Positions 5,549-11,461 of a DNA stretch of 11,461 bases are shown in pieces (the first letter of the stretch is position 1; each line of letters opens with the position of its first letter). A model generated the notes under the pieces. It made no database searches, had not been told where the DNA came from, and saw nothing but the letters and a program-made list of their open reading frames with translations. The stretch is from Methylophaga sp. (GTDB taxonomy: Bacteria; Pseudomonadota; Gammaproteobacteria; Nitrosococcales; Methylophagaceae). The stretch covers positions 1 to 11,461 of the forward strand of contig WTAY01000092.1 of the NCBI GenBank assembly GCA_013139345.1, read 5' to 3'. Made by a program: the position numbers and the translations under genes.

Positions 5549-7981
5549 TTGTCTATACATTGTTATCACTGTAGTTTACCTGTAGAAGAAAAGGGCAGTT
5601 TTGCTACTGATATTGCAGGTGAACTACATGAATTTTGTTGCTTTTCTTGCCAAACAGTCTGCCTGACTATCCATGATGCAGGTCTTGAAAGTTTCTACCA
5701 GAAAACGCCTGAAGGGGAGACATTATCTCCGCCTCCGGAACTATCTTCTGAAATTGCAGCTTACGACCTTGATGAAGTCCAATCAGACTATGTTGATACA
5801 GATGGAGAACTTCGGACTATAAACCTTCTTGTTGAAGGTATTCACTGTGCGGCCTGTGTGTGGCTTATTGAACATTCACTTGCTAGACAGTCAGGTGTTG
5901 TTTCAGCAGAAGTTAATTTAACCTCTAAACGCCTACGATTGAAGTGGAATAATGATTCGACAACGCTCTCAACAGTATTACAAGCTTTGGGTAATATCGG
6001 TTATGCCGCGGTTCCATTTGACCCTGATACTGCCGAAGGTGCTTTAGCAAGAAGACATCGTTCACTACTCTACCGCATGGCATTTGCTGGTTTTGCAATG
6101 ATGAACTTGATGTGGATTTCCATTGCTTTATATAGTGGAGCCGACGAAGGTGAGTTCAAAAACTGGTTTCATTGGATTGGTTTTCTCATTGCAACTCCTA
6201 CATTACTCTACGCTGGTTATCCTTTTTTACGCAATGCAATAATAGGCTTACGTAGACGATATCTAACAATGGACCTTCCTATTGCCATTGGTGCTACAGC
6301 AACCTATGCCTATTCAACTTATATAACTGTCACAGGCTCGACAAGAGGTGATGTTTATTTTGATACGGTTGTTAACTTCCTATTTGTTATTTTAGTTGGT
6401 CGCTATTTAGAAGCCATTTCTAAGCGACAGGCCTTATCTGCAACATCACGGTTATTAGAATTACAGCCTAAACTTGCAACTGTTATTACTGATGGGATAG
6501 CTAAGATCGTACCGATCAGAGCCGTAAAGATTGGTGACTCTATTTTGGTAAAACCTGGAGAGAAAATACCAGTAGATGGCGTAATAGTTGATGGTCAAAG
6601 TGCGGTTGATGAATCGATGTTAACGGGAGAGTCACTGCCTGTCGTGAAAATGTTTGATGATAGTGTTGTTGCAGGCAGTATTAATGGTGAAGGTGCATTT
6701 ACCGTAAAAGCTGAGCAAGTATTGCGTAACACTGCTTTATCTAAAATAGTGTCTTTAATGGAAGACGCTCAAGCATCAAAAGCGCCTATCCAATGCACAG
6801 CAGATCGAATTGTGCCTTGGTTTGTTGTAATAACACTTTCATTATCCGCTTTTACCTTTCTATATTGGTTCCAAGTTGATTTTGAGCAGGCTTTATTGGC
6901 TGCAACATCAGTATTGATCATTACCTGCCCCTGTGCCTTTGGCTTAGCTACACCAATGTCAGTTGCTGTTGCAACTGGAGTGGGGGCAAATGCAGGCATT
7001 TTAATTAAGCAAGGAGCCGCCTTAGAGTATTTATCCAAAGTAACGCATTTTGTATTTGATAAAACGGGTACTTTAACGGAAGGTAAACTAGAGCTTGTTA
7101 CGATTGAACCGTTTTCGGACATGTCTGCGGATGGTTTGCTAAGGTTGGTAGCATCTGTTGAGCAACATTCAGAGCATGGTATTGCTCAAGCGGTAATGAA
7201 AGAAGCATCAGAAAAAAACGTACCTTTATTAGAGATATCTGGCTTTGTATCTTCTCCGGGACAAGGTGTTCAAGCCTTGGTCAATAATAAACAGGTATCT
7301 GTTGGTACGAGTGCATGGTTAGAGCAATTAGAGGTCAATGGATTAGATAACAAGAGAAGCCGTATAAAGGAATTAGAACAACAAGGTATTAGTTGTATTT
7401 TTATTGCAGTTGACGGTGTAGTGGAAGGAATTATCGGCTTGGCAGATCAGTTGAGAGATGATGCAAAAGAAATGATTTCTGCTTTGAAAAAGCAAGGCGT
7501 TACTGTCACGGTGTTAAGTGGTGACAAGCAATCAGTTGTCGAGGCTGTTACCGCTCCATTAGGGGATATTATTCGTCAAGCAGAGGTTTTACCAAAAGAT
7601 AAAGCTGATGTAGTGCGAAGCCTGCAGCAGCAAGGTGAAATTGTTGCAATGGTTGGTGACGGTATTAATGATTCTCCCGCTTTGATTCAAGCTGATGTGG
7701 GAATTGCATTAGCATCAGGAACTGATGTCTCAATAGAAAGTGCAGATATTGTGTTGTCACATAATGAGTTACATAAGGTCGCTGAGGCGAGAGAGTTAGC
7801 GCGTCGAACCTTGCGAACAATCAAACAAAATATTAGCTTGTCTATTAGTTATAATATAGTTATGGTTCCCTTGGCCATGATGTCTTTAGTGAGTCCACTC
7901 GTTGCTGCATTAACAATGCCTATTAGCTCTTTATTAGTTATAGGTAATGCGGCAAGAATTAAACGTTTTTTTAAGAGGTAA
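5549..7981 (+). CDS. ccoI: copper-transporting P1B-type ATPase CcoI (FixI) for cbb3 assembly
   Basis: Copper ATPase that uses ATP to move Cu(I) across the inner membrane for insertion at CuB of CcoN. The 810-residue order is: N-terminal Cys-rich metal-binding region with CYHC (5-8) and CCFSC (30-34); HMA-type domain with G-I-H-C100-A-A-C103; eight spans; TGES (359-362) in the actuator domain; the transport motif C460-P-C462; DKTGT with phosphorylated Asp504; GDGIND (703-708); and Tyr768-Asn769 and MPISS (790-794) in the last two spans, as in copper-specific P1B ATPases. The usual SEHP nucleotide motif reads SEHG (541-544). The start is TTG 5549: an in-frame TAA at 5531 rules out an earlier start, and CYHC must be included. 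It overlaps no gene; ccoS follows after 4 nt. Confidence 0.96.
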   Translation: MSIHCYHCSLPVEEKGSFATDIAGELHEFCCFSCQTVCLTIHDAGLESFYQKTPEGETLSPPPELSSEIAAYDLDEVQSDYVDTDGELRTINLLVEGIHCAACVWLIEHSLARQSGVVSAEVNLTSKRLRLKWNNDSTTLSTVLQALGNIGYAAVPFDPDTAEGALARRHRSLLYRMAFAGFAMMNLMWISIALYSGADEGEFKNWFHWIGFLIATPTLLYAGYPFLRNAIIGLRRRYLTMDLPIAIGATATYAYSTYITVTGSTRGDVYFDTVVNFLFVILVGRYLEAISKRQALSATSRLLELQPKLATVITDGIAKIVPIRAVKIGDSILVKPGEKIPVDGVIVDGQSAVDESMLTGESLPVVKMFDDSVVAGSINGEGAFTVKAEQVLRNTALSKIVSLMEDAQASKAPIQCTADRIVPWFVVITLSLSAFTFLYWFQVDFEQALLAATSVLIITCPCAFGLATPMSVAVATGVGANAGILIKQGAALEYLSKVTHFVFDKTGTLTEGKLELVTIEPFSDMSADGLLRLVASVEQHSEHGIAQAVMKEASEKNVPLLEISGFVSSPGQGVQALVNNKQVSVGTSAWLEQLEVNGLDNKRSRIKELEQQGISCIFIAVDGVVEGIIGLADQLRDDAKEMISALKKQGVTVTVLSGDKQSVVEAVTAPLGDIIRQAEVLPKDKADVVRSLQQQGEIVAMVGDGINDSPALIQADVGIALASGTDVSIESADIVLSHNELHKVAEARELARRTLRTIKQNISLSISYNIVMVPLAMMSLVSPLVAALTMPISSLLVIGNAARIKRFFKR

Positions 7982-7985
7982 TAAA

Positions 7986-8183
7986 GTGGAAGTTATCTAT
8001 GGTTTATTGCCTGGCATGTTATTGTTGGGAATTATTGGTGTCGCTATTTTTTTCTGGGCTGTGAAAAGCGGTCAATATGATGATATGGATGGTGCTGCAA
8101 ACCGGATCTTAATGGATGATAACCCCGTTACTAAAAAGAATAACTCACCTAAAACGGAAGAAAATGATAACGCTAAATCTTAA
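7986..8183 (+). CDS. ccoS: cbb3 oxidase maturation protein CcoS
   Basis: Small single-span protein required for correct cofactor insertion (haem b and copper) in the cbb3 oxidase of other bacteria. The 65 residues begin MEVIYGLLPG, have one span at about 5-25 (ending FFWAVKSGQ), then the family signature QYDDMDGAANRILMDD (29-44) and a hydrophilic Lys/Asn/Glu-rich tail. I chose GTG 7986 because GAGG at 7975-7978 lies 7 nt upstream and overlaps the end of ccoI, and because the residues from an earlier ATG at 7947 (inside ccoI) are not CcoS-like. The tail region overlaps the start of the next gene by 20 nt. Length is within the usual range for the family. Confidence 0.94.
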   Translation: MEVIYGLLPGMLLLGIIGVAIFFWAVKSGQYDDMDGAANRILMDDNPVTKKNNSPKTEENDNAKS

Positions 8184-9363
8184 ACAATGGGTTGTCTCAA
8201 TAGCCTTGTTATTGAACGTATCGTTAAGCCTTGCTGTTGAGCCGATAAGATTAGGCATGACAGCCGTATTGACGGGGCCTGCTGCTACATTAGGCAACGA
8301 CATGCGAACAGGCATTGAAAGTTATTTCCGGTTAGTGAATGAGCAAGGAGGTGTGCAAGGGCGTGCACTTGAGTTTATTGTTCATGATGATGGTTATGAG
8401 CCTGAGCGTGCAGCGCAGAATATGCGTAAGTTGATCGATGACATGAAGGTACTTGCTATCTTGGGGAATGTGGGTACGCCAACCGCAATTGTGACGGTAC
8501 CCATTGCACAAGAAAAGAAAACGTTATTATTTGGTGCTTTCTCAGGTGGGGGGGTATTAAGATCACAACCTGTTAATCGTTATATTATTAATTATCGCCC
8601 CAGCTATGCTGAAGAAACGACAGAAATGATTAATGGACTTATATTATCAGGCATTAAACCTAAAGAAATTGCATTCTTTACGCAGCGAGATGGCTATGGT
8701 GATGCGGCGTATCAAGGTGCGATCAATGCCTTAGGTGAGCATGGGTTTAAAAATGTAGATTTATTAGTTCATGGTCGCTATACACGTAATACCCTTAATG
8801 TTGAAGATGCTGTTGCCGCATTTTTAGATGCGCCAATAACACCTAAAGCTGTGATTATGGCCGGAGGTTATGCTCCATCTGCTAAATTTATTGAGTTATT
8901 AAATCAAGAGCTACCAAATATTTGGTTTCTTAATGTCTCATTTGTGGGTAGTCATTCTTTGCAGGATGCCCTCTCTAATGATATTGAGAATGTTGTTGTG
9001 ATGCAGGTCGTACCTAATATAAAGTCATCACTGCCGGTTGTAAGTGAATACCTTGTAGCACTGAGAGCATTTGATTCATCTCTAGAGGCAAATGCAGTCT
9101 CTTTAGAGGGGTTTATTATTGCTAAGATTTTCCACCAAGGCTTACTTCAAATAAAAGGTGACATTACTAAAGAAAGTATTATTGATGGGGTTGAATCATT
9201 GAATGGAATCGATATTGGTTTAGGTTTAGATATTTATTTCAACAAATTAGAGCATCAAGCAATACACAAATTGTGGTTAACAAAATTAAACTCAGGTTTT
9301 TTTGAAGATTTCAGTTGGCAGATGATGCCTGATGAAAATATAAAGGAAAAAAAACATGAATAA
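8164..9363 (+). CDS. periplasmic solute-binding protein, LIV/Peripla_BP_6 type, probable sensor partner
   Basis: Secreted binding protein of 399 residues in the branched-chain amino acid/amide class. A signal peptide covers residues 1-24 (K7, hydrophobic core 10-21, likely cleavage after S-L-A24). The mature protein starts with the family pattern IRLGMTAVLTGPAATLG (28-44), then VNEQGGVQGR (58-67), DDGYEPERAAQN (75-86), and a core containing GNVGTPTA (101-108), which often lines the ligand pocket in this fold. There is no lipobox. ATG 8164 is preceded by GGAAG (8156-8160), and the signal peptide fits only this start; an in-frame ATG at 8116 would prepend basic residues. No permease or ATPase gene is adjacent. 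Instead a membrane sensor follows 2 nt later, so a role as ligand-sensing partner is inferred. The ligand cannot be read from sequence. Confidence 0.9.
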   Translation: MITLNLKQWVVSIALLLNVSLSLAVEPIRLGMTAVLTGPAATLGNDMRTGIESYFRLVNEQGGVQGRALEFIVHDDGYEPERAAQNMRKLIDDMKVLAILGNVGTPTAIVTVPIAQEKKTLLFGAFSGGGVLRSQPVNRYIINYRPSYAEETTEMINGLILSGIKPKEIAFFTQRDGYGDAAYQGAINALGEHGFKNVDLLVHGRYTRNTLNVEDAVAAFLDAPITPKAVIMAGGYAPSAKFIELLNQELPNIWFLNVSFVGSHSLQDALSNDIENVVVMQVVPNIKSSLPVVSEYLVALRAFDSSLEANAVSLEGFIIAKIFHQGLLQIKGDITKESIIDGVESLNGIDIGLGLDIYFNKLEHQAIHKLWLTKLNSGFFEDFSWQMMPDENIKEKKHE

Positions 9364-9365
9364 GA

Positions 9366-11461
9366 ATGGACTATTTCATGTTTAAGAGTTGGAGTATCAG
9401 AAACTTACTTCAGTTGTGGTCGCTTGCAACCATTTTGGCAATTATTGTTATTGCTTCTGTAGCTATTTATACAAATAATGTCTTTTCAGATACGCAGAAT
9501 AATTTAACAGATAATGTCCTACCAATGGAGGATGCAAGCAGGCAAATTAATGCGATTTCTTTCTCGTTTATTACTCGGCAAAAACAAATAATTGCATCCA
9601 GTTCGCTCGAAGAAATTAATGCAATAATTCCTAGAAAATATTTAGAAAATGAGTTTTCTCAGCAATGGCATAATATGTTGGAGTCAGTTGGTGAGAATGA
9701 GCAGGGCCTAGATATTGTTACTTCTCTACAAGATAATTACCTACGCTTTTTAGATGTAGATAGTCAATTGTTGGGTTTGATGCGAGGTCAGCATGGGCTA
9801 CGAAGCCAGCTTCAGTTGCAAACTGCCACTGTTGAGCAGTTAGAGCAAAAAATACAGAATCAGGTAGAAGCGATTTCCGGCAGGATCAACCTGCAAGTGA
9901 GTAGAAATAAACGAGCAATACGTTTATCGCTTATAAAAGATAACTCTGAATCTTATATGCATAATGCTATCTTTAGTGAACAAGATTCGATTCAGAAATT
10001 AAGCCAATCGGTACGATTAAATGTACTTAATATCAGTTATTTAACTCAGAACCTTTTGCAGTCTAATAATGCCGATAATTTATTAAGTATTCGAGATAAT
10101 GATATTCGTCAGCATGAATCAATATTACAAGCAGACATCACTCAGCTAAAAGGTAAATTGCAGTTTGATAGTGAATTATTCACAATGACTGAAGTCTTAG
10201 AACACGATATTTTAGAGTTAATGCGAATTGTTGTCGAAGGCCAGTCGGCTATTTATAATTTAAGACTCAAACAGTTGCAAAACAACCAGTTGTTGATGTT
10301 GGGTCAGCAACATTCAATTTCTATTTTAAAAATAATTACTGCAAAATTAAATCAGATCTCTAGTCTAGTGAGTGGCCAAAGTTTACAGACAGTGAACCAA
10401 TCCGTTGTTGTTGCTGAAAGAGCGCGGTGGGTTATTATCATATTAAGCATTCTCATCACTTTGGGAATGGTTCGGTTTATTATCTCAATCTCACAACGCA
10501 TCAATATTCCTTTGTCGGAACTGCGTAGTGCCATGCATGCATTATCTTCAGAAGAATTTGATACTCGACTTAAAATAAGAACAGGTAAAAGTGAGTTTGG
10601 TGTATTGGCAACAGACTTTAATTTATTTGCTGATAATACCCAGAATTTGATGGATGACTTAGCGGATGCAAAAGATTCACTTCAGGTGAGAGAGCAGCAT
10701 ATAAGTGCCATTCTAAATGGTGTACCTGAGGCGATTTTAACATTGAATTCATCAGGAATTATTCAATCAATAAATCCTGCAGCAGAACGTGTATTACAAG
10801 CTAATAAAAAAACAATTGTAGGCTTAAATTTAGCACGTTTTTTTGAAGAACAACAAGGCGTTTCATCACTTGAAGATATTGAGCGCCTTTTAGATGATGG
10901 CAAGGAGTTTGATGGACTGGATTATAATAATCGTCCGTTCTCAATGTGGTTGTCATTAAACGTTATTTCGGATGCAAATGATGGCTTGTGGGTATGTGTT
11001 ATTTCGGACATTACGGCATGGAAGCGTGCTGAAGAGGATTTGAAAACAACTAGCTCTGAGTTAGATACGATCTTAGAAAATGCGATGGTAGGCATAGCAT
11101 TTATTAAAGAGCGAACTTTGCAACGGGTTAACCATAAATTTGAGCAATTATTTGGTTATGATCGTGAAGATATTGAAGGTGAATCATCCCAATGTCTCTA
11201 TTTAACAGAAGATGCATTTACACAAATTGGCGATCAGGCTTATACAATCTTAAAGACAGGTGAAAGCTTTGAGGGAGAAGTTCAACTTGTAAGACAAAAT
11301 GGTGATGCATTTTGGTGCTCTTTATCAAGTAAGGCTATTTCTGCTGAACGCCCACAAGATGGGTCAATATGGTTGTTTGAAGATGTTACTCTGCAACGAG
11401 AAAAAGACGAAAAACTATTGAATTTGGCGAGTTTAGATTCATTAACGAGCCTACCAAACCG
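9366..11461 (+). CDS. membrane sensor diguanylate cyclase (helical periplasmic domain-HAMP-PAS-PAS-GGDEF), 3' end outside window
   Basis: The frame stays open for 698 codons to the window end. Visible order: membrane span at about 16-37; a periplasmic domain (about 40-352) dominated by Gln/Leu/Asn/Ser-rich amphipathic helices; second span at about 354-375; HAMP (about 376-430, with INIPLSELRSAM); PAS1 (about 443-552, AILNGVPEAILTLNSSG then INPAAERVL); PAS2 (about 562-678, ending in the DVT motif); and a linker reaching LASLDSLTSLPNR, the usual N-terminal edge of a GGDEF domain. It therefore probably makes cyclic-di-GMP; the active-site loop and any EAL domain are not visible. The start may be ATG 9366, 2 nt after the previous stop, or ATG 9378, which has GGA 7 nt upstream; residue numbers use 9366. 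The layout suggests control by the preceding binding protein, as TorT acts on TorS. Confidence 0.9.
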   Translation, partial: MDYFMFKSWSIRNLLQLWSLATILAIIVIASVAIYTNNVFSDTQNNLTDNVLPMEDASRQINAISFSFITRQKQIIASSSLEEINAIIPRKYLENEFSQQWHNMLESVGENEQGLDIVTSLQDNYLRFLDVDSQLLGLMRGQHGLRSQLQLQTATVEQLEQKIQNQVEAISGRINLQVSRNKRAIRLSLIKDNSESYMHNAIFSEQDSIQKLSQSVRLNVLNISYLTQNLLQSNNADNLLSIRDNDIRQHESILQADITQLKGKLQFDSELFTMTEVLEHDILELMRIVVEGQSAIYNLRLKQLQNNQLLMLGQQHSISILKIITAKLNQISSLVSGQSLQTVNQSVVVAERARWVIIILSILITLGMVRFIISISQRINIPLSELRSAMHALSSEEFDTRLKIRTGKSEFGVLATDFNLFADNTQNLMDDLADAKDSLQVREQHISAILNGVPEAILTLNSSGIIQSINPAAERVLQANKKTIVGLNLARFFEEQQGVSSLEDIERLLDDGKEFDGLDYNNRPFSMWLSLNVISDANDGLWVCVISDITAWKRAEEDLKTTSSELDTILENAMVGIAFIKERTLQRVNHKFEQLFGYDREDIEGESSQCLYLTEDAFTQIGDQAYTILKTGESFEGEVQLVRQNGDAFWCSLSSKAISAERPQDGSIWLFEDVTLQREKDEKLLNLASLDSLTSLPN

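Noticed and set aside
7947..7985. ATG at 7947 as the ccoS start
   Set aside because: It lies inside ccoI and adds 13 residues unlike CcoS; GTG 7986 has a good ribosome binding site and yields the family N-terminus.
8116..8163. ATG at 8116 as start of the binding protein
   Set aside because: It adds a 16-residue basic stretch read from the ccoS frame; the normal signal peptide begins at ATG 8164.
8164..9363. Classic branched-chain amino acid ABC importer
   Set aside because: Only the binding protein is present, with no permease or ATPase gene beside it and a sensor gene immediately after; transport partners elsewhere cannot be excluded.
9356..9385. ATG at 9356 as a gene
   Set aside because: It runs only nine codons to a stop; considered as a possible coupling element but not as a coding gene.
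10352..10534. Reverse-strand open frame of 60 codons
   Set aside because: It lies within the continuous + strand sensor frame, has no recognisable domain and no separate signals; it is a shadow, as are the other reverse frames inside ccoN, ccoG and ccoI.
1..11461. Mobile element, CRISPR array, tRNA or rRNA
   Set aside because: No terminal repeats, transposase or integrase frame, spaced direct repeats, or tRNA-like cloverleaf were seen; the window is continuous co-directional genes.

Overview
The window is a low-GC (by eye about 40 %) bacterial segment read entirely from the + strand. It carries the structural and assembly genes of a cbb3-type (C-family) haem-copper cytochrome c oxidase, followed by a periplasmic-binding-protein / diguanylate-cyclase signalling pair. 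The gene content and order (ccoN-O-Q-P, then ccoG-H-I-S) and the protein styles fit a gammaproteobacterium. The AT-rich codon use would suit an aquatic or marine lineage such as Thiotrichales- or Oceanospirillales-like bacteria, but that narrower guess is weak and no genus is claimed.

Region 1 (1-3437) is the oxidase structural operon: ccoN (first ~19 codons outside the window), ccoO, ccoQ, ccoP and an unlisted 39-codon gene for a single-span membrane peptide. That peptide resembles CcoM, the small subunit of the Pseudomonas stutzeri enzyme, in size and topology. The operon ends in a clear intrinsic terminator (3412-3437). CcoP has a strongly acidic insert in its second cytochrome c domain.

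Region 2 (3438-8183) is a separate transcription unit with a good extended -10 promoter. It encodes the oxidase maturation set: CcoG (membrane ferredoxin-type copper reductase), CcoH, CcoI (copper P-type ATPase) and CcoS. Together these import and reduce copper and install it, with haem, in CcoN. Three of these four genes begin with non-ATG codons.

Region 3 (8164-11461) continues the same unit without a visible terminator or promoter. A secreted LIV-type solute-binding protein starts inside ccoS. It is followed at once by a large membrane sensor with an unusually long, predicted all-helical periplasmic domain, HAMP, two PAS domains and the beginning of a GGDEF domain, cut off by the window end. 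No ABC permease or ATPase accompanies the binding protein. The likeliest reading is a ligand-sensing pair of TorT-TorS, LuxP-LuxQ or NspS-MbaA type that controls cyclic-di-GMP, physically coupled to high-affinity oxidase biogenesis. This pair and the small CcoM-like peptide are the most interesting parts of the window.

There are no tRNA, rRNA, CRISPR or mobile-element signatures. The longest stretch without a gene is 3393-3530, which holds the terminator and the ccoG promoter.
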